Shown piece after piece: positions 1 to 12,200 of a stretch of 64,000 nucleotides of DNA. The translations under genes and the position numbers were made by a program. The stretch is from Drosophila persimilis. Lineage: Eukaryota; Arthropoda; Insecta; Diptera; Drosophilidae. A model generated the notes under the pieces. The model had not been told where the DNA came from and did not search any database. It was given only the letters and a program-made list of their open reading frames with translations. The first letter of the stretch is position 1; each line of letters opens with the position of its first letter. Where the stretch lies: assembly GCF_003286085.1 (NCBI RefSeq), contig NW_020825294.1, forward strand, positions 9,858,001 through 9,922,000, read 5' to 3'.

Positions 1-183
1 AAACGAAATTGGTAAAAATAAGCAACAAAAGTTATAGAAATTGTTATAGAAAAACTATATTCTCTCCTTGCAAGGCGGACAACAGCATTTGGCGTCCCCT
101 TGTGATTACGCACACCCAGGCATTGGTATTTTCGTTAATTTTGCGCGTAAAATCATCGACCAGCAAAGAGGCATCGAGCAATC
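1..183 (+). promoter_or_regulatory. barr 5' flank / 5'UTR
   Basis: This is the 183 bp upstream of the barr start codon. It is AT-rich with no clear TATA box. The transcription start cannot be placed, and it may lie left of the window. The context of the chosen ATG (CAATC before ATG A) is acceptable for a fly start. Confidence 0.4.
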
Positions 184-2534
184 ATGACGTTGCCTCGCTC
201 GGAGACGCCACTGCGTCGATCTGCAGTGGGCAGCTACCGGGAGAGCATGGCCCGGGACATAACAGTGATCAATGACGACGAGGCCGAGCGGCGGGAAGCA
301 CGCCGGCGAACGCTGCTGGTTCAGCAGGACACGCGCAAGAGTTCAGCTCTCGAGTCCATCGAGGAGAACGAGACGATACGCTCCTGCGTGGATCTGTACA
401 ACTGCAATAAGCTCAGCAAAGACAATGCCTGGCATATGTCGCTGATTGATTCGCTGGCCACTCTAATGGATCGCCATCACAAAAAGCTAAGCAACTTCAA
501 GGTGCGTTTTACTCTTTGCTCCTCTGACCAATCTGCAGAGTTCCTAACCTACCTTTCTACATTCACAGATGGCTGGCTCTTCGCTGGAGGCCTCGTCCAA
601 GGTCTACGGCCTGCGTGTAGACTCAATATACATCGATGCAATGCGTATATCGGCGGGCTTGAGTGCTCGCACATTGACGGACAAACAGATAAACGATGCC
701 GACGCGGATGATGAGGGCTTACCTGAAGGACCTCCAGGTGATGGCGAAGGTGGCGATGCGGCTCCCAGTCAACAGCAGCAGGCGGCACCTAAGCCCAAGC
801 GCCAGAAAAGGAATTTATCAACGGTGACAAAGAACAAGGAAACGTTGAATGCCCGTTTGGACATGGTGCCCATGCAGGATGCGGTTTTTGGGAAACTCAA
901 TTCGACGGTGGGTTCCATCAATGCCTCCAATCGCCTGATGCACAACATTCTGCCCAGCGTAGACTCTGAGATGCGGCTACGCACGACCCACAAATTCTGG
1001 GATTCGACGGAGGAGACGGATGAGCTCATGGACAGCGAAACGCTGAGTGCTGGCACCAAGGAGTGGGCCAATGAAGAGTTGTGCAATGCGGAATGGCTGC
1101 CTAAGCTGTACAACCATATGGACAAACTAAATCTGCGGCCACTCCACACGGGCTACGTGATAACCAGTGCCCCCAATCCCAAGCCTCAGACGGGATCTAT
1201 TTCAGAGGCGGCCCCCACATATGATGACGATGATGAGGGGCTGGACAATGCGGACGACTTCGGTGTGAATCCCACAGATATATCCGTGGCCTTTGATATG
1301 AACGCTGAGTGTGAGCCCATGCCGGATATGGAAGCAGGTCCTCCCATTATCCTAGAAATACAATCCAATGATTTGCAAGAACTCACCGCCGAGGAGCAGA
1401 CGGTCGTCAACAATTGCCGCCGTTTGAGGAAAACGGCCGAATTTATTGACGACCTAAGGCCAGTGGATGGTGTCACTAGGCTGGACTACTCCTACAGACC
1501 CATGGAGCAGATCTCACAGTTTTGGGCGGGTCCAGCGCATTGGAAATTCAGGCGCACTCGTCCGCGCACCACTCTGGCCCAGTCGAATGGTCCTATGGAT
1601 GCTGTGACTGCTGCCAAACCAAAGAAAACGGCGGCAGCGGCCGCCAAGCGACGCATGAAGGAGGTGCAATATGGAAAATTCAAAGAGGAGTTCTTTCAGC
1701 CCCTCGATGCCAATATAAAGCAGCGAAAGGTCAACTATCAAAAGAAATGGGATGCCCGAAAGCTGGTGCTGCCCACGAAATTCAACTTTGAAGCGGATTA
1801 CTTTTTCAAATACGATTCGGCGCCGAGTATAAAAGTTAGCCAGAGATTTGGTGAAGCCGACCTGGATGAGGGTATGGGCAACGATATGGATATGGATGGG
1901 GGCTCACACCACGGCGATGCCGACATAGAGCTCTTTGACAACGAACATTTCACCACAGATGATCCTGTCATGAACCGAATGTCGGGAGCGGGCATTGAAG
2001 ATCCCATGGACATGATGAATGTGGATTTATGTGAGGGTATGCCCAGCCAGAGCCAAAGCATGCATGTGGGTCAGGATACAATCGTGGAGATAGCCACCGA
2101 ATATGAGGGTGCACCGAAGCAGGTGGGTCATTGGAGGATATGCTACTCCCAAGGGTGTCTAAAGTATCACATATTGTCATATTTTTCAGGTCACCAAAGT
2201 GATTGTGCCATTCGCGAGGCGCGCCAAGGTGATCGACATGAAGAATCTCAAGAAAAACTGCAATTCTCTGATCCAGAAACAACTCCTCAGTCCTGTCGAC
2301 GAGGCATCGATACCCTCCCACCCAGTGCCAAAGGAAGAAAGCTACGCGAAGGGTACCGCCAGCTTCCAGGAGCTCTACCGAACGTTGCCTGATATGTTGA
2401 ATGCCAAAATGAAAGATTCTCTGTCCCCATCGGTGGCCCTCTACGCGGTTCTCCATTTGGCCAACGACATGAAGCTGCGACTCATTCCACAAGAGAATCT
2501 AGAGGATTTTCAAATCCGGCAAGTTCTGGATTAG
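184..2534 (+). CDS. barr: Barren, condensin I kleisin subunit (CAP-H), intact copy 1
   Basis: Barren is the kleisin of the condensin I complex. It bridges the SMC2 and SMC4 heads and is needed for mitotic chromosome condensation and sister resolution in the nucleus. The predicted exons are 184-501, 569-2122 and 2190-2534. The introns (502-568 and 2123-2189) are 67 nt each, both phase 0 with GT..AG ends. The product is 738 aa, close to the size I recall for the D. melanogaster protein (about 735 aa). The N-terminal ~110 residues, in exon 1, would be the SMC2-neck-binding helical part. Acidic stretches follow around residues 310-350. A conserved-looking FWAGPAHW motif lies at about 424-431, and the winged-helix C-terminus (SMC4 cap binding) covers about 660-735. 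ATG184 is used because an in-frame downstream Met at 247 would remove the N-terminal tail. Compared with copy 2, an 11-nt insertion after codon 738 brings the stop three codons earlier. Identity is very secure from the protein sequence. Confidence 0.96.
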
Positions 2535-2835
2535 CATTTAATGACGAAGTTTTTAATTGTGCCCCCAATTAATGTGTTTCCTTAAACTGACGAATCGTAT
2601 AGTAAATGACGTACCCTCTAGCATTGTATCAGTATTTCCCATTACCCCCCTCCCAAAATGAAAGTCAATCTTACCTCAATTTTAAGCACATTTTCATTCA
2701 ACAAACGAAACGAAACGAAGCAGGGCTCATCTCCAATGTGTTCTCGGATGATTTTTTAGTTCTATCAGTCAAGCGGTACCCCGTGTTAAGTTCTAAGATT
2801 TATAACAATAGAAATGTGTGTGTTACCATATAAAC

Positions 2836-2841
2836 AATAAA
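2836..2841 (+). terminator. barr copy 1 poly(A) signal
   Basis: An AATAAA hexamer lies about 300 nt past the barr stop, at the end of a 3' flank that copy 2 also carries (its own AATAAA-type signal is near 62709). It is the best candidate for the barr 3' end. Confidence 0.6.
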
Positions 2842-3151
2842 ATATTTTTGATATGTGGGTACAAACCTTACCATATTTTGAACATTTTTTGAGTTTGTAG
2901 TACATGGAATTATACTTTGAACCCTCACACGCACCCACTACCGCCCACCGCAGGGCTGACCGAGGAGAGAGAACTCGCATTAAAGTAAGAGTAGTGGAGG
3001 AGGGAGAGGGTGAAGATGAGCCAAAAACCAACTACATTTCCAATAGGGCTCTCCGCTTCAAACATATCTTCTAGATCTCTGATCACATGGCTGCATCTAA
3101 GCCTCTATTACTCCCACACACTCTCACCAACAGGTGTCCAAAGGTATTCTC
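2842..3151. other. Intergenic, barr 3' side
   Basis: No gene is seen here. The first ~110 bp still resemble the flank of barr copy 2 (near 62710-62810), so the duplicated segment ends at about 2955. The remainder is GA/CT-rich and leads into the TATA motif at 3152. Confidence 0.6.
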
Positions 3152-3160
3152 TATATAAAT
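3152..3160 (+). promoter_or_regulatory. Candidate TATA box
   Basis: TATATAAAT lies 25-50 bp upstream of a sequence with fly 5'UTR character (repeated GTGCAGTG-like words). A good initiator at the usual -30 spacing was not found, so this is a candidate only. Confidence 0.35.
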
Positions 3161-3184
3161 GGAATAGAAGCAGCGGGAGAGAGA

Positions 3185-4060
3185 ATGGATGAGCGATCTT
3201 CAATTTTTCGGTTCGGCTTGCACGCGTTCAATGCGTTAATATTTGTTTTGCAATTTGTGATAGTGTAGTGCAGTGAAGAACATACAAATTCCTGTGATTA
3301 AAGTGCTAAATCTAAGAAATTGTGAATGCGTCTGGTGCGGGGGCGAAGCAATGACAAAAAATGGTAGGAAAAAGGCAGATCGTGGGTACAAAGAAGCGGA
3401 AATATGTGAAAGTGCAGTGCAATAAGTATTATATGCATTATTGGAAATTACCAAAAAGGCACCAATAAGGTACCGTTATGTCGGTGGTCGCACTAGGTCA
3501 TGCGGTGCATACATATGTACATATGTGTGCGTGTGTGCAAATGCAGAAAAGCAGAAAAGGTCTTCCATGTAGTAGACGGAGAGAAGATTAAGAAGATCAA
3601 AAGGGAATACGTGACTCCGTCGGCGCTCTCCTGCCAAGATGCCTCCATGCAAGGTGGGCGATTGGATATGTCGATCTGTCTCGTTCGGGGCTTCAACAGC
3701 TTAAAATATGCGTGTTTCCTTGGAGTCCTACCCTAATGGCTTGTCTTATTTTAATGAAATCAAAGCTCATGCTATCATATCTCAGGAAAAAGGTGGAAAT
3801 GTGACAAGTGTGTGAAAGTGCAGTGTATCAGTGTTTTTTTTGTATGCTAGTGCTCTTGGTACCGTTACGTTTGTGTCGTTTCGTAAAATTCGGAAATCTT
3901 CGTGCGGTCCCGAAATCTCACGTTTTCGTTCTTTGTTCATCGCAACCTCGTCTCGAAATCGGCTCCCCCTTGGAGAGTGAAAAGAACAACAAATGAATTT
4001 TGCAAGATCAAAAAGAGAAGACAATAATAAAGAAGAGGAGCCAAAATAAATGTAATAACG
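3185..4060 (+). ncRNA. Putative noncoding first exon (5'UTR or lncRNA)
   Basis: No frame longer than about 80 codons is convincing here. The stretch looks like a Drosophila 5'UTR: it is purine-rich with repeated tGAAAGTGCAGTG words (about 3410 and 3812) and a duplicated TACCGTTAYGT word (about 3471 and 3860). It ends in ACG|GTGAGT at 4060/4061, a strong splice donor, and a TATA-like motif precedes it. No downstream + strand coding exon could be joined to it with confidence, so it could be a long noncoding RNA antisense to the sNPF locus or the leader of a gene with distant exons. The exact transcription start is unknown. Confidence 0.35.
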
Positions 4061-6355
4061 GTGAGTGGGACCCTCTCTTAAGTAATAAAGTCTCCTTCTT
4101 GGAGACCTTGTCTTTTCAAAGTAAATCTTTCTCTTAAATAATTTTTTTTCGCTAGACAAGCTTCCGTCGCGCTGTTCTTCTTCAGTGTCATGTGTCGTCT
4201 TATCCTCGGCAAACCCAAAAAAAACTTTTGCATTAGTTTTTTGTGGGGGCGACGGTGGTAGGGGGTGCGCGTCTCAGACAGAAGCGGAAGCAGTTGTTAC
4301 CATTGTTTGCTGTTGTTGTTGCTCTTTCATTTGCATATGCACATGTGGGCAGGGATTCGGGGGGCAGGCGGTGGGAGGCAAAGCAATTCCGAAGGCGTTT
4401 GCAAGCGTTTTTAATCGCAAGTTGTTTCTGTCGCGGCCTGAAGATTGTTTTTTTGTTTGTTTTTGGATGCCCTTCAAGAGAGGGTATAACTATTCTGGAA
4501 TGATAAATGGAAGAAAAGCATAGAACCAACCGATATAGAAATTTCCTTCCATCCGTCCGTGATCAAAATCAGCTGACTATAGCTCCTGTATAAACGTTGG
4601 ATTTTTAAGGATATTTATACATTCGGCTCCCAAAGTTTCCTTCCTCCCTGCTGTAGCGCGTGTGTGTGTGACACATTTGTACCGTTTTCTCGCTTGAGAG
4701 TATGCGTGTGTCCTGGAAAACTTTCGTGTATTTGCAGAGCGCTTTTAGGCCACGTTTTGCAAGCGTATGTCTGTGTATGTGTGTTTTAAGAGTATGTCTG
4801 TAATTGCATATTATTTGCATAAATATTTACCAAGTACTAAGTAATGTAAAGCTGTATCTCACACACATACATAAATACTATATACCGTTATACCGTATGT
4901 GCAACAAAACAGAAACAACATTTAGACAGAACATTTAAAAACAGGTCGCCATAAAACTTTTGACATTAGCAGCAAAAGGATGCCAGGGAAAAGTCAAACT
5001 TTCAAGAGTTAAATGTGTGGATCTTATGTCGCATTTTGTTGGAATCTTTGGCTATTAGCAGGTTGCTGTGGCTAGAGATTTAAATACGTGAAAATCCATA
5101 GAAAGGAGAAAATAAAATAAATAAATAAAGGCGGGAGTTTTCTACATTAATTTTTTACAATTTTTAAAACTTTTCTTTCCGCCAATTAATAGTTGAAACT
5201 TTGTAACATTTATTTAGACAGAATATATAACGAATTAAAGTTAATTATCCACTAATTTACTCCTACAACTACACCTATTACAACTTTCGTAGCTTACCAA
5301 TTTCATGGGACAACTTTTCATGAATAAAACGCGCGATTGCAGTGCATTTTCCAACTTTTACCTGCTGCAAACGCCCAATACCTGCTCGAATGACCCAATA
5401 AAAGTGCCAACAATTATCAACTTGGATTCCCAGAGCGTCGGATGACACCAGAGCAAGAGTGTGTATCCTCTGCAACACGATTACGGCCACAAATGTGAGA
5501 GAATTAAGCCAGAAACCAAACAAGAAACAACAGGGAACTCTGATGAAAATGGCAGATGCGGACAAGGAGCCACAACATTCCGGCAATGAAAATGGGCAAA
5601 GACAAACAGAGACATTTACAGGTGCTTTCCACCTGTGGGGGCGAACCCTTGACACAGACCCAAACTCCTGTTACATTTTGTTGTTTGTTTTTCGTAATTA
5701 ACTTTTCAACTCCAAATGCTGTTCTGAAATTTCTCTCTCTCTCTTCTGTTTCTGTAAATGGAGCGCGTTTTATATTTTTTTTTAATGACATTTGACATTG
5801 GAAATTCGACACGAAAATGCACTCAATTGCGTGTATTGTAGTAGGTTATGGTTGTGTGACACTTCTGTATTTTGGGACAATATTAGGCAATTCGGGAAAC
5901 ATATTTTCGATGGTTGTTGTACAGCAGAAAAGGGGGTAATGCTACACATGAGAAATTTTCTCTGATTTTTGTGATTTATAGGGCATGGCCCTATCTTCTG
6001 GGCATAGGATAGTGCGCTCCCGCTCACACACACATGTATAACAGGGATCGGAACCATAGAATAACAGTTTTGTTCCGTTTCGCGAATGGGCGCGTGCCGA
6101 TCGCTGCCTTAGGGAGTTGCGATTTGCAATTTATTGAGTGATTTTATTGAATTACCTTTTGGTTTCTCCATGCAAAGAGGTGTTTTCGAAGCTATTTTCA
6201 ACATACTTCTGGCAAGATCTGATCTGAAATGTTTTCCATAATTTTGTATAAGCCAAAATCCCCATAGTTTCCTCCCAAATACACCGAAATGAAATAAAAA
6301 CACTTTGAATTTTTGACTCCTTCAGAGTTTCACCGTAGGTATTATAGGTATTTAT

Positions 6356-6389
<34 letters not shown>

Positions 6390-7362
6390 GCATATAGATC
6401 GAGTAAAATATGTACGCGTTCATTTTGTGTGTGTGTGTGTGTTACTCTTATTTACATTTACATTCATATGATATTTAAGGGTATATATATATATATACTG
6501 ATATACTCCGTTCTCTGAGCTCTCTGTCTGTGGGGGAAAGTGTTTTTTTTTGTTTCCTATATGTTTGCTGTTTTTGTTAAACAATAATTTCAATGATGGT
6601 GTAAATTAAATATACAAAAATGTGTGTCAGAAACAACATTCGATTGTATCTTTTTTGTGTTTTTGTTTATGTTTGTTTGGATTTGTTTAAGTAAAATACA
6701 TTGATAAAATTGCATCCGATATATATATGTATATTTATATAGTCGTATAATATAATAGTTGATACACACATACACACATATGTATATATAATTCTTTTTT
6801 TTAGCACACAGAATATAACAATTGTTGCAGTAATACATCTATATTTTCTTTCCTTCAATTCTTCTTTCGCGGGGGCCTTTCTTCCATGTTTTTCAAACAT
6901 TTTTTACCTTTTCATATAATATTTATTAAATCGAAAATTTGTTCACTGACAAATTAAATGTTTATATATTTTTTAAATATTTTTATAGATTTTTCTTTTG
7001 TTTTTATAACAAATTTGCGCTAAGTTTTAAAGGTGTTTTGTAAGTTTTTATATTTTTTTATATACATTTGAGGCTAGAATTTGTTTGGGGGATCCTTTTT
7101 TAAAGTTTTGTTTTTGTTTTTATTGAGCATAATAGGAATTTAGGGAGATTCGAGGCAAACAATTAAAAATATAAGAAATAAAATAACAGAACTGATTTAT
7201 ATTTTCATTTAGTTTGTCAAATAAACCCACCCAAAATTTATATGTATTTATTTTTTAATTTTTTTTTAACATTTATAATCTTGTAGATATTTTTTTTCTG
7301 TTTTACCTGCGCGGCGCCTTGTGTTAAAGTTTCATGGACAAATATATATATATATATATATA
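4061..7362. other. barr-sNPF intergenic region and distal sNPF 3' sequence
   Basis: No supported coding sequence. The interval contains T-rich stretches and AT and GT microsatellites. The right part (about 6.3-7.36 kb) is very AT-rich and may include extended sNPF 3'UTR isoforms. Short open frames here are T- or K-rich and look fortuitous. Confidence 0.6.
6355..6389. repeat. (AT)n microsatellite
   Basis: About 35 bp of alternating AT with one interruption. A (GT)n tract follows it at 6424-6442 and another AT tract lies near 6484-6497. Confidence 0.9.
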
Positions 7363-7363
7363 T
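7341..7363. repeat. (AT)n microsatellite
   Basis: About 23 bp of uninterrupted AT, just past the likely sNPF poly(A) signal in the direction of sNPF transcription. Confidence 0.9.
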
Positions 7364-7368
7364 TTATT
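7363..7368 (-). terminator. Candidate sNPF poly(A) signal
   Basis: This is AATAAA on the - strand, about 330 nt past the sNPF stop codon at 7699. Other AATAAA hexamers occur further on (for example near 7245), so alternative 3' ends are possible. Confidence 0.45.
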
Positions 7369-7698
7369 TAGGTTTTTTTGTTGCTGCTCAAAAACGAAAT
7401 GTTAGACATTAATGGGTTAATCATATGTTTAATATATATAGAATTTATATATGTGTTTTTCTGTTTGTTAAATATATGCATGTATTTCTCAGCCATTGAC
7501 TCTGCTCTTTCCTCCTCCTCTCTCTCTCTCCACTCTCTTTCTCTCTATTTAAAAATTCTCTCAAAAACTGTTTTTTTTTGGGCTTTGGATATTTCGACCG
7601 TTTTTTCTAGCTTTCTTTTCTTTTCCCATCATTTGATGTCCTTGCCATTGTCCTTTGGAGTTCCTTTCGCCTTGGCCATGAATATCTGGGATAAGTAT

Positions 7699-8703
7699 TT
7701 AATTTTTGGGAGCAATTGAAGAGGTTTCAATCTGCAAAGAAAAGGGCTTTATTGAGGAACAAATTCCTTTTTTCAGAGATTTTCCCACCTTCTGTTCGGT
7801 TGCGGGGGCCTTGCCAGTGCTACGACCCCAACGCAAACGCATTGGCTTGCGTGCCTCGCGCTGGAACTCCGATGTGTCTTCATCCAGTTGCGCCTCGGTG
7901 TCGTCTCCGTCGTTGGCATAGCCTGCAACGTGTCCAGGGGCGGCTTCGTACTGCTGCAAGGCCAACAGCATGCGGCGCATCTTCTCGGAGTTCCACAGAG
8001 AGTTGTAGAGCTGCAAAAGAGAGCATTTCGAATACCGGAAATTTCAAATATATTTTTCAATCATTTCACCTGATCATTATCGGCATTGGTTGCCTCAAAC
8101 TGGGGCACACTGCGACCCCAACGAAGACGCTGCGGCTTGCGCACCACCCGCTCGTAAAGGCCATCATAGTCGGCACTGAGATCGTCGGCTGTGTCTCCCA
8201 ATTGCTGCTGCTGCTGGTTGTTGAGGGTTAGTTCACGCTCCAAAAGATCGTCGTAGGCGGTGCGTCGCATCTGTGGCAAGGTGGGGTCGCGGCGTCCGAA
8301 CCGCAGACGCAGGGAAGGCGATCGAATGGGCTTCTGGTTGACGTCGCCGAACCAACGCTTCTCCACGATATTATTGAGCATGTCCGGATCGCTGCGACCA
8401 AAGCGGAGACGCAGCGAAGGAGAGCGCTGGGCCTTGCGCTCCACCTGGTGATTGGGAAAGACCACGGGTCCGGCATACTCCCGCTGGAGGAGATTGTCGT
8501 AGAGATTGCTGATGGGCCCGCCACCTGAAAAAAGTATCGGTATTTGGGGGATGGTCGTCCGGTAGAATGGGGAGGAAGAACTCACCTTGAACGACGGGCG
8601 AGAGCTCCGCATTGGTGGGCTGGTGCATCATCAGGAGATTCAGCAGACAGCAGATGAGGGCCAAGGCACAGCCGTGACTCAATTGGGGATTGAAGCGGAA
8701 CAT
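7699..8703 (-). CDS. sNPF: Short neuropeptide F precursor
   Basis: This is a secreted prepropeptide. Its amidated products act on the sNPF receptor (a GPCR), which controls feeding, growth and related behaviour in flies. The coding exons on the - strand are 8703-8586, 8524-8070, 8010-7789 and 7731-7699, with introns of 61, 59 and 57 nt, all GT..AG. The product is 275 aa (about 281 aa as I recall for D. melanogaster). Residues 1-32 are a signal peptide. sNPF-1 is at 71-81 (AQRSPSLRLRF-GR) and sNPF-2 at 97-115 (ending SPSLRLRF-GR). sNPF-3 is at 169-175 (KPQRLRW-GR) and sNPF-4 at 246-252 (KPMRLRW-GR). Each peptide is followed by a Gly amide donor and basic cleavage residues. The final exon is only 33 nt, and its splice restores the conserved ETSSI-like C-terminus. 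A splice acceptor at 8727/8726 shows that the leader is spliced from an upstream exon. Confidence 0.97.
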
Positions 8704-8726
8704 TGCTGAGCTTTTGATCGAGGGAG
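8704..8726 (-). other. sNPF 5'UTR part of first coding exon, with acceptor
   Basis: On the - strand a TTTACAG|CTCCC acceptor lies 23 nt before the sNPF ATG. It implies a spliced, noncoding leader. The acceptor itself is seen directly. Its partner exon is inferred to lie at 55.4-55.8 kb. Confidence 0.6.
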
Positions 8727-9279
8727 CTGTAAATGCAAATCAAAGGGGAAATAAATTAGAATTTTTCCCTTTTGATTAGAGATATGTAAGGTTTTTTTGG
8801 CTTAATTTGAAGGATTTTTATGTTTTTTTTTCCTGTTTTCTGTGCAATGGAAAACAAGAAAAAAAGAAAACAAACTTTCGAGCAATACAAATTTTAGCCA
8901 AAAAACCCTAAAATATTGGTTTGCAAAACTTTAATAAAATTGACTTGTAAAACATTTCCGTCACTTTTCCAGCCACAAAAAGTGTCGTCTCTATTTGGTC
9001 ACAAATTATGCATGACTGCACCTGAATGGTGCATGCCACCACCTCCCCCCAATCGAATTCTTTTTCTATCATACATGTATTTGTTGCAAATATAAAGCGA
9101 AGGGTTAGACAGCTGCAGCGACTGGGCAACCATTAGTGGCAGCATACAATATACTCGTATATTTATATATTGGAATTTTATATTTTATGCGAAGTGAAGG
9201 GAAGGCCGTGTAAATGATGTCATGGACTAATGGTTTCTAGCCATTATTAAAAATTGAATGAACTGCGAAGGGTTGTACA

Positions 9280-9297
9280 CGTGTGTGTGTGTGTGTG
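9280..9297. repeat. (GT)n microsatellite
   Basis: A simple GT run of about 18 bp. A similar (TG)n run lies at about 11639-11656. Confidence 0.85.
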
Positions 9298-12200
9298 AAA
9301 TATAATCCATACATTATAAAATGCCTTGCATGTAGACAAAGGAAGGGCTAGACAAACGGTGAAAGCAGGGGGACGTGTGGTGGAGTCATGAATACAAAGT
9401 GAATGGCAATTCAAATGCAACAAGAAACGGGGGAATACAGCTGAGTGTCTAGACAATGAAGTACCCTTTAAGGCACTTAAAGGGAAAGAGACCAAGATAA
9501 GGGAGCTGTAATTGAAAAAGAAAAGGGTTCAATGAGCAAGTCATTCAATGCTTCTGGTGGGGTCTCTTGTTTGAATTTGATTTTCGGGTATTTATATAAG
9601 CTGATTAAAGAATACAAAAATGTTTTAGAGTGGGTGACTATTCTGTCTCCCTGTTGCATGTTGCACCATGAATACAGCAGGCACTCTTTGCACCCTCCAA
9701 CTCTCTTGCTCTCTCTGTCTGGCTTGTGGTGTAAATAAGGCTTCATTGGAATTCATTTGAAAATCATCATATGTTTCATTTTACAAGGAGGTGCAAAACG
9801 AGGCCAAAGAAAATGGCAATTGAATTATTTATAAGAAGAGGAAGACAGAGAGAGGGAGATACAGGTTAAAGATGGTACTGAAGAGGGGAATAGACTCTCG
9901 CAGGGAGATCCTCTGTTGCCATTGAGTTTATAAAGAAAACACAAGTCTAGAAGCCTGATGGATGGCTCACCTTAAGGGCGACACCCCGCAGGCATAAGGA
10001 AACAATGGTTAAAACAGTAAAACAAAATAAAAGAGAGAGAGTGGTGCAAAGAGGGATACATTCAAGAGAGAGAGGGTACCTCTTAATGCTTAAGAAAGGG
10101 GGGAGGGTGTCTCAATGCTTAAAAAAGAGCCGGAAGGGGGCTCTGCACTCGGAATGAAGTTCTTGTGATGAAAAGTGTCTGAAAGTCTCGAAATGCAATA
10201 TGCAACATTATGCAGTAGACACTCGTTTCATCGCGTCTCCCACTCGCCCAAGGCGGGTGTTCTGTATTTTCTTTGTTTCGTTTTGCTGTTGTTGCAAGCG
10301 GAAGTCGAAAGTCTAAGCCTTTGCCACTTGCCACTGTAGCAGCAGCATCATCATCTGGATCCTTGAAGCATTAAGTGCCCGTCGAAAGATATTTTTGTTA
10401 GGAGATGCATCCCAACGTATACGTGATAGCCGGCGTTCGTATCGTATACGTGATGTCACAAGATGGCAGGAGACACGAAGTCGAGCCGGAAATTAAATTG
10501 TAGTTTAAGCAGAGACACGCTCCTCCACAATGAAAATTGTGCTGCCCGTCGATATTTGGCCTAATATTTAAAAAAGAGAGAGGCACTAAGGAGATGGGGC
10601 ACGAGGGGCAGGAATTCGGAGAAGGAAGCTATGGGAATGATCTCTGGTCTAAAGGATGTTTTTCTTAGAGATTTTTGGAATGAAAAATAAAGTAAACGAC
10701 GAGGAAAATGATCGATTTGGAAATATATAAATATCATAAATTTTTTACAGATTTAATGATTGTTTTCTTCTATCATCTTTTGTACAGAAAAACTCTAGAA
10801 TTTGGTTCACTTTTGAAGAGTTTTTGATTGGTACTTTTGATGTATTCGTATTATATATCCAAGCCTAAAGGCTTTATTTTTTTCTAATGATTTATGTAAT
10901 ATGAAAAGCAAAGTATGCTCAATGGAATATGATTCAATATTTTCTTGTAAAGATTTGATGAAAAAATGCCATCTTTTGGCTAAATTTTTCTTTTTATTTT
11001 GGAGAATATTTATATTAAATTCATTGGAAAATGGGGACTTGGATTCTCTCTTAGAGAATATAATAAATTCTATAGAAAATGTTTTGAAAATTCGTCTTTT
11101 GGAATATTTCTAGAAATTGTATTTACTTTTGAATAGGTTTTGGTGGATTTGATTGATGGATTTTTGATTGAATAATAGATTAATAATTTTAAATATAAAG
11201 CTGAGAAATTTGTCAATCTTTCTCAATAGATTTCAATTCGTTTCGTTCGTTTGATACCTTTTTTTTGTTATATATAAAATATGTAAATATTCTGCTCCCC
11301 AAAATATAAATCAAATTTCACTTGGGGGCAGATTTGTTTGAATCATTTCTAGTAATCCTGGTAATCCCGTTTCTGTTGAACCGATTTTCGTTTTATGATT
11401 TTCCCTTCCAGTCATTGAATGAATCTTTCCCCCCACCCCCACTTAATCGAATTGTGACTTTCCCAAACCCCCTCCCCCCATCCAACTGTCTGTTGCTCTT
11501 CTCTCAATGATATTTGGGATGTCCGCCGCTGGAGAATGATTTGTTGGCGGAAGCAATGAGCAATTGCCTCGACCAAAATCCTGGGTCCACTCGTTATGGA
11601 AATTTGCGACCGAATATCTCTGTGTGCGAGGGTGTATTTGTGTGTGTGTGTGTGTATGTGTGGGCAACTGTCGGGGTGATGAAATGTGCCGCTGGTCTAC
11701 GCGACATTTGGGCGACGTTTGTCAAAATTGAAAGTGATTTATCATCGTCCTCGGTCTGCTCTTCTTCTCGGGAGCACCCTCTTGTCTGACTTTTGACGAA
11801 ATGACGAATGAGTTGTGAGATATTTCATACAGATAATGATGCTATTTATGTGGGTGGGATGCACTGACAGAAAATATGGTGTGTGACGGAATCTACAATT
11901 TTTCTAGGGACTTGAAAGTCTTGATGGAAAGGTCTTAAAGATAGGTAACAATGGGATAAAAATATATATATTAATAAAAATAAATAAAAAGAATATATAA
12001 AATAAAAATATTAAGAAATATAATATAATACATAAATATATAATATATAAATATATAATACAAAAATAATTAAAATAGATTTTATAGGATCATCCAATTT
12101 TCTAAATTTATTTATAATACTTTTTTATTTTGATCTGTGAAATATTATGGATTTTTCTTAATGGGAAAACTATATAGCTTGTTGTTAGATATTTAATTTT

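Noticed and set aside
769-1149. 126-codon - strand frame inside barr exon 2 (and its twin at 59678-60058)
   Set aside because: Antisense shadow of the barr coding sequence, present in both copies for that reason only.
8371-8703. 110-codon frame at the sNPF signal-peptide exon
   Set aside because: It is exon 1 read through the 61-nt intron; splicing at 8586/8524 restores the conserved precursor.
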